DNA of 64,000 nt from Paenibacillus glycinis (lineage in GTDB: Bacteria; Bacillota; Bacilli; Paenibacillales; Paenibacillaceae). The stretch lies in contig NZ_JAAAMV010000027.1 of NCBI RefSeq assembly GCF_009909185.1, forward strand, positions 62,001 through 126,000, in the 5' to 3' direction. This document shows, one piece after another, positions 16,702-25,276 of this stretch (its first letter is position 1; the number at the start of each line of letters is the position of its first letter). The notes under the pieces are model-generated. The model did not search any database. It worked only from the letters and a program-made list of their open reading frames with translations, and had not been told where the DNA came from. Made by a program: the position numbers and the translations under genes.

Positions 16702-17562
16702 ATGAGTAAATCAGTTGCCATGAAGAAAGGGAGCCCGGACGCGCAGCAGGGCGGCCGGCTCTTCCAATGGATTTCCGTCGTCGTGCTTAGCATCGGCGGC
16801 CTCTTCTTCCTGCTGCCTTTCTTTTGGATGATCATGTCGTCGTTCAAGCCGGAGAGCGAGATCGTGCAGATTCCGCCTACGCTGTGGCCGTCCCACTTTA
16901 CGATGAAGAGCTTCAAGGATTTGTTCGAAAACATGAATTTCGGAGTGTACCTGAAAAACACGCTGATCATCGTCCTGTTCTCGTTCGTCGGCCTGCTGCT
17001 GAACGCCGTGGCGGGCTTCGGCTTCGCCAAGTACGACTTCAAGGGCCGGAACGGACTGTTCCTCCTGGTGCTCGCGACGATGATGATCCCGAGCCAGGTC
17101 ACGATGATTCCGGTCTACCTCATCCTGAATTCGATGGGATTGACGAATACGATGACGGGGATCGTGCTGCCGGGCTTCGTCGGCGCGTTCGCGATCTTCT
17201 TGTTCCGCCAGTTCATGTCGACGATTCCCACGGAGCTGCTGGAAGCGACGCGCCTGGACGGCGCGAGCGAATATCGGATCTTCCTGCAAATCGCGCTGCC
17301 GATCTCGAAGCCGATTCTCGCGGTTCAGGCGATCCTGACCTTCATCGCCGGCTGGAACAGCTTCCTCTGGCCGCTGATCATCGCGAACGACGAGAGCCTG
17401 TACACGCTGTCCGTCGGCTTGTCGCTGCTCAAGGGGCAGTACGCCTCGAACTTCGGCCTGCAGATGGCCGGCGCCACGTTCATGGTCGCTCCGGTCATCG
17501 TGCTGTTCACGTATTTCCAGAAGCATATTATCGAGAATTTCAGCATTTCCGGCATGAAATAA
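16702..17562 (+). CDS. Sugar ABC transporter permease (MalG/UgpE-type)
   Basis: Second permease, 286 residues and six membrane helices. The EAA motif reads LLEATRLDGASEYRIFLQIA at about residues 180-199, and the protein ends with the family-typical NFSISGMK. It starts 18 nt after the first permease stop with GGGGAG as ribosome binding site. It belongs to the CUT1 group by size and by its partner. Confidence 0.92.
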   Translation: MSKSVAMKKGSPDAQQGGRLFQWISVVVLSIGGLFFLLPFFWMIMSSFKPESEIVQIPPTLWPSHFTMKSFKDLFENMNFGVYLKNTLIIVLFSFVGLLLNAVAGFGFAKYDFKGRNGLFLLVLATMMIPSQVTMIPVYLILNSMGLTNTMTGIVLPGFVGAFAIFLFRQFMSTIPTELLEATRLDGASEYRIFLQIALPISKPILAVQAILTFIAGWNSFLWPLIIANDESLYTLSVGLSLLKGQYASNFGLQMAGATFMVAPVIVLFTYFQKHIIENFSISGMK

Positions 17563-17596
17563 ATACGAATCCGCAAAGGAAGCAGGTGCGAATGCG

Positions 17597-19006
17597 ATGT
17601 CCTCGACAGTCCATAAGCGACCGAACATCCTGTTCATCATGTCGGACGACCATGCTTCGCATGCGATCGGAGCCTACGGCAGCCGTATCAACAAGACGCC
17701 TCATTTGGACCGGCTGGCGGACGAAGGAATGCGCTTCGACAATTGCTTTTGCACGAATTCGATCTGCGCGCCGAGCCGCGCGACGATTTTGACCGGGACG
17801 TATAATCACGTCAACGGGGTCAAGACGCTCGGCGACGACCTGGACGGCCGCCAAACGACGTTTCCGAAGCTGCTGCAGGCGAGCGGTTACCAGACGGCGA
17901 TCGTCGGCAAATGGCATCTGGGCCACGGCGGGCATCACGACCCGACGGGCTTCGATTATTGGAGCGTGCTGCCGGATCAAGGCGAATACCGCGATCCCGA
18001 TTTTATCGAGATGGGCAAGGCGAAGAAGTTCGAAGGCTATGTCACCGACATCATTACGGACAAGTCGCTGGACTGGATCGATCATCGCGATCCGGAGCGC
18101 CCGTTCATGCTGATGTGCCATCACAAAGCGCCGCATCGCCACTGGGAACCGGACGAGAAGCATAAGCATCTCTACGAGGATACGGAGATTCCGGAGCCGG
18201 AGACGTTCAACGACGATTATGCGACGCGCTCCCAGGCGACCGTGCGGGCGAAGATGCGCATCGACGATCTGAACGAGCTGGATACGAAAGGTCCGCCGCC
18301 GGAAGGGCTGACGCCGCAAGAAGTCCGCAAGTGGAAATACCAGCGGTACATCAAGGACTATCTTCGCTGCATCGCCTCCATCGACGATAACGTGGGCCGC
18401 ATGCTCGATTACCTCGACGAGAAGGGGCTGGCGGAGGACACGATCGTCATCTACACGTCCGATCAGGGCTTCTTCCTCGGCGACCACGGCTGGTTCGACA
18501 AGCGGTTCATGTACGAAGAATCGCTGCGGATGCCGTTCCTGATCCGGTACCCGCGGGAGATCGAGGCCGGCAGCGCGAGCGATGCGATGATTTTGAACAC
18601 GGACTTCGCGCCGACCTTCCTCGAGTACGCGGGTCTGCCGGTCCACGAACGGATGCAGGGCTACAGTATCCGGCCGCTCCTGCACGGCGTCGTGCCGGAT
18701 GGCTGGCGGACGTCGATGGTCTACCGCTATTGGATGCACCTGGACGGCAGCCATGAAGTGTACGCGCATTACGGCATCCGGACGCATCGCTACAAGCTGA
18801 TCTATTATTACGCCCAGGCGCTCGGCACCACGGATTCGCGGGACGAATCCAGGCCGCCGGAATGGGAATGCTTCGATCTGGAACAGGATCCGTGCGAGCT
18901 GAACAACGTCTACGGCCAGCCGGATTATGCCGATAGGATCGCGGCGCTGAAGCGGGAGCTGGAGAAGCTGATGGACGACGTGCAGGACGAATACTTGCAC
19001 GATTAA
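17597..19006 (+). CDS. Cytoplasmic sulfatase (type I, Cys-type) in the sugar operon
   Basis: Sulfatase of 469 residues without signal peptide. NILFIMSDDHASHAIGAYGS supplies the metal-binding Asp pair, CAPSRATILTG the formylglycine site, GKWHLGHGG and TSDQGFFLGDHGWFDKRFMY the remaining active-site strands; LGDHGWFDKR is characteristic of the choline-sulfatase/heparan-sulfatase-like branch. It is 34 bp after the permease gene in the same operon, so its substrate is very likely the sugar that transporter brings in. Needs oxidation of the Cys to formylglycine for activity; a candidate (doubtful) maturase is at 32.3 kb. Confidence 0.9.
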   Translation: MSSTVHKRPNILFIMSDDHASHAIGAYGSRINKTPHLDRLADEGMRFDNCFCTNSICAPSRATILTGTYNHVNGVKTLGDDLDGRQTTFPKLLQASGYQTAIVGKWHLGHGGHHDPTGFDYWSVLPDQGEYRDPDFIEMGKAKKFEGYVTDIITDKSLDWIDHRDPERPFMLMCHHKAPHRHWEPDEKHKHLYEDTEIPEPETFNDDYATRSQATVRAKMRIDDLNELDTKGPPPEGLTPQEVRKWKYQRYIKDYLRCIASIDDNVGRMLDYLDEKGLAEDTIVIYTSDQGFFLGDHGWFDKRFMYEESLRMPFLIRYPREIEAGSASDAMILNTDFAPTFLEYAGLPVHERMQGYSIRPLLHGVVPDGWRTSMVYRYWMHLDGSHEVYAHYGIRTHRYKLIYYYAQALGTTDSRDESRPPEWECFDLEQDPCELNNVYGQPDYADRIAALKRELEKLMDDVQDEYLHD

Positions 19007-19093
19007 GCGCGAAGACGCCGGCGTTCAACGCGGCGATCGTGGCATAGAGAAGAATAACGGATAGGAATCAAGAACATGGGAGGGAGCCCGGAG

Positions 19094-22000
19094 ATGAATA
19101 CTGAGCAGCGAACGACAACGTTTCCCGTGCAAACGGATGGGCTGGTTTTCACGTTCCTGGAGAGCGGCGACCTGCGGGACATGCAATACGAAGGAATCAT
19201 GATTAACCAACTCATGTCGAACCCGCTGGACGGTTCGATGAACAATCTATATTTGCGCGTGCGCGAAGCGGGGCGGATCGTGTTTGCGCCGCTGCTTGGC
19301 GTGCGCTCGGACAGCCGGGTCAGCGCGTCGGACCGGCGCGTCGTATGGAGCGGGGAAGCGCTCGGCGTCGGGTATCGCGTGACGTTGACGCTCATGCCCG
19401 GCTTGATCTGGTTCTGGGACGTACGGCTGAACGGCGACGGCGCCCTGGCGGACGTCGTCTACGGCCAAGATCTCGGATTGGCCGACATCGGCGCGGTCCG
19501 CACGAACGAAGCCTACATGTCCCAGTATATCGGCCATGCGGTATTTCATGCGGAGGATACGGGGTACGCGGTGTGCTCGCGGCAAAACCAGCCGATGTCG
19601 TCCGGCTTTCCGTACATCCAGCAAGGATCGTTGACTCGTACCGCGGGATACTCGACCGACGGCTTCCAATTCTTCGGCCTCTCCTACAAGGAGACGAACG
19701 TACCGGAAGCGCTTGGCCGCGACAGCTTGGACAATGCGGTCTACCAATACGAATTCGCGTATACCGCGCTGCAGTCGGAGACGGTACGGCTCAGCGGCGA
19801 AGCCGCGTTCGTGTTCTACGGCTTGCTGCGGCCGAACCACGCGGAAGCGGTCGGAGCGCTTGAGTACCGGGACGAGGTGAGGGCCGCGTGGGTGCTGGCG
19901 CAAGCCGAATTCGGCGCGGACGCGGCGAAGGAACTTCGTCCGATCGGCCCCCGCGTGGCGTGGAGCGAAGCGATCGGCGAGCCGCTGCGAAGCGAGACGC
20001 TCTCGATGGAGGAGATCGACGCGCTCTTCCCGGTCCGTCTGCAGGAAGAGCGCGACGGGGAAGAGCTGCTCTCCTTCTTCACGGGGACGTACGAGCATAT
20101 CGTGCTGAAGTCGAAAGAGCTGCGCATGGAGCGTCCGCACGGCCATATCCTGATGAGCGGCGACAATGCGCGGGTGAACGAGCAAGTCTTGTCCTCGACG
20201 AACTACATGTACGGCATTTTTCATTCGCAGGTGACGGTAGGCAACACGTCGTTCAATAAATTGATGACGAACGCGCGCAACGCGCTCAACGTGCCGAAGA
20301 CGTCGGGACAGCGGATCTACGCGGAGACGGACGGCAAATACCGTTTGCTCGCGATGCCGTCCTTGTACGAGATCGGCTTTAACTACGCGCGCTGGCACTA
20401 TAAGCTGGCCGACGATACGCTGATCGTGACGGCATGGACGAAGGCCGATTCGCCGGAGCTCGCGCTCGAAGCCGTCTCGAAGACAGGCAAGGCGTATCGC
20501 TTCCTCGTGACGAGCCAGATGACGATGAACGACAAGGAGTACGAGCTGCCCTGCCTGCTCGAGCGCGACGGAGACGAGCTCGTCTTCCGCGCCCATCCTG
20601 ATTCGCTGAGCGCAAGCGCGTATCCGGAGCTGAATTTCCGTCTTCGCGTGACGGGATCGGACATGCGGGTTCTGGACGAACGCGCGCTCGCGCCGGAAGC
20701 GGCGGCAGGCTCCGCTTCGCTGACGGTGCTGGCGCTCGAGGCGACCCGGGGCTGGAGACTGACGATCGCGGGCAATCTGGAAGCGGCGTCTTCCAAGGCG
20801 GGAGCCGCGGACAATCGGCAGCCGGCGGAGACGGATATCGAGCAGTACCGTTCGTTCTTGTCGTCGGTCATGAACGAGTTCCGCTTGTCGCATGCATCGG
20901 AAGCGCAATCGCGGGAGCTGGAGAAGTTCAACGTGCTGGCGTGGTGGTACACGCATAACATGCTCGTCCATTACTCCGTCCCGCACGGCCTTGAACAATA
21001 CAGCGGCGCCGCATGGGGCACGCGCGACGTCTGCCAAGGGCCGACGGAATATTTTATGGCGACGGGCAAGCACGAACAGGTCAAGGAAATCCTTAAGACG
21101 GTCTATGCGCACCAGTACAAGGAAGACGGCAATTGGCCGCAATGGTTCATGTTCGACCGGTATTACCGGATCCAGCAGGAAGAAAGCCACGGCGACATTA
21201 TCGTCTGGCCGCTGAAGGTGCTGGGCGATTATTTGCGGGTTACGGGCGATTTCTCGATCTTGGAGGAGCGCGTGCCGTATTCCGCCCATACGGGCGAGCT
21301 GACGGAAGAGACCTTCACCGTTCTCGACCATGCGCGCAAGGAACTGCAGTATATCAAGGATCGCTTCCTGCACGGCACGCGCCTGTCCGCTTACGGGGAC
21401 GGCGATTGGGACGATACGCTGCAGCCGGCGAACGCTAAGCTGAAGCAATACATGATCAGCAGCTGGACCGTGTCGCTGACGTTCCAGACGTTATCCCAGC
21501 TTTCCGGCGCGTTGTCGGGCCAAGGCGGAGCGCTTGCCGAGCTGGCGGCCGAGCTGGAGGAGCTGGCCGAAGGCATCAGGGCGGACTTTCACCGCTACTT
21601 GGTGAAGGACGGCATCATCTCCGGCTTCGCCTATATGGAAGAGCCGGGCCGCATCGAGCTGATGCTGCATCCGAGCGACGACAAGACCGGCATCGCGTAC
21701 CGTCTGCTGCCGATGACGCGCAGCATGATCGGCGAGCTGCTGGACGCCGACGAGGCGGAATCGCATTACCGGCTCATCAAGCAAGAGCTGTACTGCCCGG
21801 ACGGCGTGCGTCTGATGAACCGCCCCGCGGACTATGCGGGCGGCGTCAGCACGCGGTTCAAGCGCGCCGAGCAGGCCGCGAACTTCGGCCGCGAGATCGG
21901 CCTGCAATACGTGCACGCCCACATTCGCTTCGTCGAAGCGATGGCCAAGCTCGGCAAGCGCGACGAAGTGTGGAAGGGCCTCGCGATGATCAATCCGGTC

Positions 22001-22480
22001 GGATTGCGCGACGTCGTGCCGAATGCCGACTGGCGCCAGAGCAACGCTTACTTCAGCAGCTCGGACGGCAAGTTCCCGGACCGCTATGCGGCGCAGGAAG
22101 GCTTCGGCAAGCTGCGCACGGGCGAGGTGCAAGTGAAGGGCGGTTGGCGCATCTACTCGAGCGGCCCCGGCATCTACATGAACCAGCTGATCTCGAACGG
22201 CCTCGGCATCCGTCAAGAAGGCGGGGATTTGGTTCTGGATCCCGTGCTGCCGGCGGATATGGACGGGCTTCGCTTCCGTTTCCGGTGGAACGGCAGGCCG
22301 ATCGCGTTCCGCTACGACATCGGCGGCGAGACGGTGACCGCCGTGACCGTGAACGGCAAGCCCGTGCACGCGGCCGAACGCGCGAACCGGTACCGTCACG
22401 GCGGCGTGCGGATCGGGCGCGAGGCGCTTGAAGCATTGCTTGTCGACGGCATGAACGAGGTCGTCATCCGGCTGTCATAA
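19094..22480 (+). CDS. Large GH94-like enzyme (cellobiose-phosphorylase-type / 'GH36-type' domain)
   Basis: Cytoplasmic protein of 1128 residues. The N-terminal ~300 residues look like the beta-sandwich of GH94 phosphorylases. The catalytic (alpha/alpha)6 barrel holds GTRDVCQGPTEYFMA, NWPQWFMFDRYY and a GDGDWDDTL motif near residues 769-777, the place of the general-acid Asp (DWND) in cellobiose phosphorylase. C-terminal GGWRIYSSGPGIYMN and DPVLPADMDGLRF follow the usual ending. Known GH94 enzymes split beta-glucosides with phosphate. The DWDD in place of DWND and the length mark it as an atypical member, possibly a hydrolase. I chose ATG 19094 because GGGAGGG precedes it; an upstream ATG 19076 is possible. 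Acts with the sulfatase before it. Confidence 0.7.
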   Translation: MNTEQRTTTFPVQTDGLVFTFLESGDLRDMQYEGIMINQLMSNPLDGSMNNLYLRVREAGRIVFAPLLGVRSDSRVSASDRRVVWSGEALGVGYRVTLTLMPGLIWFWDVRLNGDGALADVVYGQDLGLADIGAVRTNEAYMSQYIGHAVFHAEDTGYAVCSRQNQPMSSGFPYIQQGSLTRTAGYSTDGFQFFGLSYKETNVPEALGRDSLDNAVYQYEFAYTALQSETVRLSGEAAFVFYGLLRPNHAEAVGALEYRDEVRAAWVLAQAEFGADAAKELRPIGPRVAWSEAIGEPLRSETLSMEEIDALFPVRLQEERDGEELLSFFTGTYEHIVLKSKELRMERPHGHILMSGDNARVNEQVLSSTNYMYGIFHSQVTVGNTSFNKLMTNARNALNVPKTSGQRIYAETDGKYRLLAMPSLYEIGFNYARWHYKLADDTLIVTAWTKADSPELALEAVSKTGKAYRFLVTSQMTMNDKEYELPCLLERDGDELVFRAHPDSLSASAYPELNFRLRVTGSDMRVLDERALAPEAAAGSASLTVLALEATRGWRLTIAGNLEAASSKAGAADNRQPAETDIEQYRSFLSSVMNEFRLSHASEAQSRELEKFNVLAWWYTHNMLVHYSVPHGLEQYSGAAWGTRDVCQGPTEYFMATGKHEQVKEILKTVYAHQYKEDGNWPQWFMFDRYYRIQQEESHGDIIVWPLKVLGDYLRVTGDFSILEERVPYSAHTGELTEETFTVLDHARKELQYIKDRFLHGTRLSAYGDGDWDDTLQPANAKLKQYMISSWTVSLTFQTLSQLSGALSGQGGALAELAAELEELAEGIRADFHRYLVKDGIISGFAYMEEPGRIELMLHPSDDKTGIAYRLLPMTRSMIGELLDADEAESHYRLIKQELYCPDGVRLMNRPADYAGGVSTRFKRAEQAANFGREIGLQYVHAHIRFVEAMAKLGKRDEVWKGLAMINPVGLRDVVPNADWRQSNAYFSSSDGKFPDRYAAQEGFGKLRTGEVQVKGGWRIYSSGPGIYMNQLISNGLGIRQEGGDLVLDPVLPADMDGLRFRFRWNGRPIAFRYDIGGETVTAVTVNGKPVHAAERANRYRHGGVRIGREALEALLVDGMNEVVIRLS

Positions 22481-22530
22481 AATTATTCGGCGGCGATGGG
22501 GGGAGTTCGTTCCTCATCGCCGAATTTATT
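22481..22530 (+). terminator. Possible hairpin between GH94-like gene and lacI-type gene
   Basis: GGCGATG (22492-22498) pairs with CATCGCC (22515-22521), and the flanking AATTATTCGG/GAATTTATT sequences partly pair. The T-rich tail is short, so it is a weak terminator or partial attenuator, allowing some read-through into the regulator gene. Confidence 0.4.
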
Positions 22531-22582
22531 CCATGAAGCGATCGAGACATGAGAGCGAGCAGTGAAGATAGGAGCGATAGCT

Positions 22583-23548
22583 GTGGTCAGCATTAAGGAC
22601 ATTGCCAAGCAATTGGGGGTATCAATCTCGACCGTATCTTACGCGCTGAACGGAAATCCGAAGGTCACGGAAGAAACGAGGGAGAAGATCCTGACCGTGG
22701 CCAAGGAGCTGAATTACGTGCCGAACGCGGCCGCGAGGTCGTTGAAGAAGCGGGAGACGCGCATCATCGGCGCGTTCCTGACGACGTTCGAGGGGGCTTT
22801 CTACGGCCAGCTTCTTCAGGGCATGAAGGAAGAGATGAACAAGCGGGGGTACGACCTCGTCATCTGCAGCGGCGTGCAGTCGCACCGGATGCTGTCGGAA
22901 GGCACGGTGGACGGCGCGATCGTCCTGGACAGCCTGTTCACGGATCAGGAGCTGCTGCTTCACGCGGGGAGGAACCATAAGCTGGTCGTGCTGGACCGGG
23001 AGCTGAGCCATCCGAACATCGTGCAGGTGCTCCTGGACAACAAAGCGGGCGCCACGTTCGCGACGGAGTATCTGATTCGCAAGGGGCATAAGAAGCTGTA
23101 TGCCGTGACCGGTCCCGAAGGCTCGTTCGACTCCGAGCAGCGGCTGGCGGCCGTCCGGCAAACGGTGGAGCGCAACGCCCCGCTGCAATATGCCGAGATT
23201 CCCGGCAACTTCGACAAGGAGAGCGGAGCGGCCGCGGCGGCGCGCATCCTCGGCGAATACGACGGACCGGCCGCCGTGTTCTGCCTGAACGACGAGATGG
23301 CGATCGGCGTATACCAAGCGCTGAAGGATTCGCCGTATCGCATCGGGGAGCATCTCCACGTGGTCGGCTTCGACCACATCGACATCTCCGACTACGTGCA
23401 GCCGCGGCTCGCGACCGTCGATTATTCGGAGCGCCGCTGGGGCGCTGTGGCCGCCGAGCAGCTCATCAAGCTGATCGCGGGGGAAGGCGCGGAGCATGAG
23501 CGCATCTACGTCTCGCTGATCGAAGGCGAGTCGGTGCGGCAGGTATAA
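22583..23548 (+). CDS. LacI-family transcriptional regulator
   Basis: Repressor of 321 residues. The N-terminal helix-turn-helix and hinge read SIKDIAKQLGVSISTVSYAL and then NGNPKVTEETREKI. A periplasmic-binding-protein-like effector domain from about residue 60 to the end includes LVVLDRELSH and the late VVGFDHIDISDYVQPRLATV. I prefer GTG 22583 (AGGAG about 9 nt upstream, HTH starting at residue 3) to the in-frame GTG 22562. As the last gene of the operon it probably controls it through the three GAAACGTTTC sites at 14.1-14.25 kb. The inducer is unknown. Confidence 0.9.
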   Translation: MVSIKDIAKQLGVSISTVSYALNGNPKVTEETREKILTVAKELNYVPNAAARSLKKRETRIIGAFLTTFEGAFYGQLLQGMKEEMNKRGYDLVICSGVQSHRMLSEGTVDGAIVLDSLFTDQELLLHAGRNHKLVVLDRELSHPNIVQVLLDNKAGATFATEYLIRKGHKKLYAVTGPEGSFDSEQRLAAVRQTVERNAPLQYAEIPGNFDKESGAAAAARILGEYDGPAAVFCLNDEMAIGVYQALKDSPYRIGEHLHVVGFDHIDISDYVQPRLATVDYSERRWGAVAAEQLIKLIAGEGAEHERIYVSLIEGESVRQV

Positions 23549-23562
23549 GTTCGATAAGCGGG

Positions 23563-23597
23563 AAGCGCTCAGGACCATGGGTCTTGCGCGCTTTTTT
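23563..23597 (+). terminator. Rho-independent terminator of the LacI operon
   Basis: AAGCGC-T-CAGGACC pairs with GGTCTTG-C-GCGCTT around an ATG loop (one mismatch, one G-T pair) and is followed by six T residues. Confidence 0.85.
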
Positions 23598-23806
23598 GGT
23601 TCAATGATCTGGGTCTGCGCCCCTTGGCTGGTTGCCTTGCCGTGCCGAAGCGAAGGGCGCTGGGCTGGGTGTCTTAAGTAGACTGCGATGAAAAGTTATT
23701 TGACTCACGCCAGTAGCGTAGAACTAAGCCGAGGGACGGGCAGTTTAATACATCATATCACCGCGTCTGATATACTTTTTAATAAAGCGATTAAGGTGGT
23801 CGGATG

Positions 23807-24202
23807 ATGTTCAATAATGATTTGGATAAAACATTAGAAGAACTTGAAGGAGAGATTTGGGGCCAGCCACAGTTTTGCTCAAACCTTGTTATTCGCTGTC
23901 ATGAATTACGAAGGAAACCATTAATGAGCTTCTCTATTGAAGATTTAAGAATAATGATTGGGCAAGGGTTCAGTTTGAAATATCTTGTTCCAGTTGCTCT
24001 TAGGTAATTGGCAGACAACCCGTTTGTCGGAAGGGATGTTTATAAAGGAGACCTGTTGGTATGTGTAATGAACGTTGAACAGACTTTTTGGGATGTAAAC
24101 CCTGAAGTGCAAGTCGAGTTGGAATTAATATTAACCGATGTTAAATGCACAATTGAAAAATTGCTTCCTTTGGTGGCCACTCATAAGTCTCCAAATCGCT
24201 GA
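23807..24202 (+). pseudogene. CdiI-type contact-dependent-inhibition immunity protein, interrupted by an in-frame stop
   Basis: Two segments in the same frame read as one protein. The first (to 24004) has LDKTLEELEGEIWGQPQFCS, CHELRRKPL and FSIEDLRIMIGQGFSLKYLV. The second (from 24008) has LADNPFVGRDVYKGDLLVCV and ends in a helical tail. Together they match the ~130-residue CDI immunity family that has 'LEELEG..WG', 'R.KPL...t.EDLR.mIGQ' and 'GDLL..vl'. They are separated only by TAA 24005-24007, so this is a nonsense mutation, with possible read-through or reinitiation at the following TTG (no ribosome binding site). ATG 23807 follows AAGGTGG. The sequence is more AT-rich than its neighbours, suggesting acquisition. 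No cognate toxin gene is nearby. Confidence 0.75.
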
Positions 24203-24371
24203 ACTAGCGGGTTTAGAAGTACGGGATCTCCCTTATACCCTTTAGTGTACTTGTTGTTGATAGAACAATAGTTTATTTATATAGGACTAAAGTTTTACTT
24301 CATAACAGTCGATACTATTGTTTATATTTGTAAATTCGAAGAAGCAAACAGTAGTTGAGGGGGAAATTGTC

Positions 24372-25103
24372 ATGTCACGAAAGAAAAAGAAACAGCAGCG
24401 GGAAAGGGAACGACTTATTGAAGACTTATTAAAATTCCTTGTGGTAGGGGCATTCCTTGGTATCTATTATCTGACGAAATCGCTCCCAGCCTCCGCGATC
24501 GCCGCGGGAACAGTGCTGGGGCTATTCATTGTCACTCGAGTATATGGGAACCAGAAACGAGTAGAGCGCCTAAAGCGTTCCGGCATAAACGAAATTGACG
24601 AGATGGATGGTCGACAGTTCGAACATTATCTGGGTCATCTACTAAGGTTTCAAGGATATTCGGTGGAAGTCACCCGTTCTGCAGGGGACTACGGCGCCGA
24701 TCTAGTCATTAAACGTAATAACAAGAAAATCGTAGTTCAAGCAAAGCGGTATAGCAGAAATGTGGGGCTTAAAGCCGTGCAAGAAGTGCAGGCCGCCATC
24801 GCGCATTATGGTGCATCTGAAGGCTGGGTTATTGCAAATCGCGAGTATACAGATGAAGCATACTCGTTAGCCAGGTCTAATGGGATCAGGCTTGTCAATC
24901 GCGGGCAGTTAATAGAAATGACGCTGAAGATGAATCCCCAGCAGGGCGCATCACAGGTGGTCAAAGCCATAAAGGAGCAGTTGCCTGAGGAGCAACGAAT
25001 GTGCAGCCGCTGCGGAGAGAAAATGGTCCGTCGGAAAGGGCCGAAGGGCGAATTTTTTGGATGTAATGCATATCCAAAATGTAGAAATATAACATCCGTA
25101 TAG
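24372..25103 (+). CDS. Membrane-anchored Mrr-like restriction endonuclease with topoisomerase-type zinc ribbon
   Basis: Protein of 243 residues. It has a Lys/Arg-rich N-terminus, one or two membrane helices (about 20-60), an Mrr catalytic domain (about 75-180) with the nuclease triad region DYGADLVI and VVQAKRY, and a C-terminal CSRCGEKMVRRKGPKGEFFG / CNAYPKC zinc ribbon like those at the end of topoisomerase I. ATG 24372 has GAGGGGG 8 nt upstream; the longer frame from 24318 lacks one. Such proteins may cut foreign or modified DNA near the membrane; no methylase gene is adjacent, so it is not a classical restriction-modification pair. Confidence 0.85.
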   Translation: MSRKKKKQQRERERLIEDLLKFLVVGAFLGIYYLTKSLPASAIAAGTVLGLFIVTRVYGNQKRVERLKRSGINEIDEMDGRQFEHYLGHLLRFQGYSVEVTRSAGDYGADLVIKRNNKKIVVQAKRYSRNVGLKAVQEVQAAIAHYGASEGWVIANREYTDEAYSLARSNGIRLVNRGQLIEMTLKMNPQQGASQVVKAIKEQLPEEQRMCSRCGEKMVRRKGPKGEFFGCNAYPKCRNITSV

Positions 25104-25169
25104 GTTCAGAAGATTAATGGATGAAAAAGCGTTTTGACGAATGAATTTTCCGAAATATATCTATTTGGC

Positions 25170-25196
25170 ACCAGGCGCAGCGAGGCGCCTGGTTTT
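25170..25196 (+). terminator. Rho-independent terminator of the Mrr-like gene
   Basis: ACCAGGCGC (25170-25178) pairs perfectly with GCGCCTGGT (25185-25193) around a six-base loop, followed by TTT and a T/A-rich tail. Confidence 0.75.
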
Positions 25197-25276
25197 ATTA
25201 TGTTCAGAGAAAAAAGTGCTAGGCAGGATGACCATACACATTTAGCTCGCGGCACTAATGGAGCGTTAAGCCATAA

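Noticed and set aside
17540-19000. 486-codon minus-strand frame
   Set aside because: Exactly antisense to the sulfatase with the CAPSR motif; shadow.
19247-21448. 733-codon open frame on the minus strand
   Set aside because: Antisense to the GH94-like gene; Arg/His/Leu-rich, no motifs and no ribosome binding site. A shadow produced by GC-rich codon usage.
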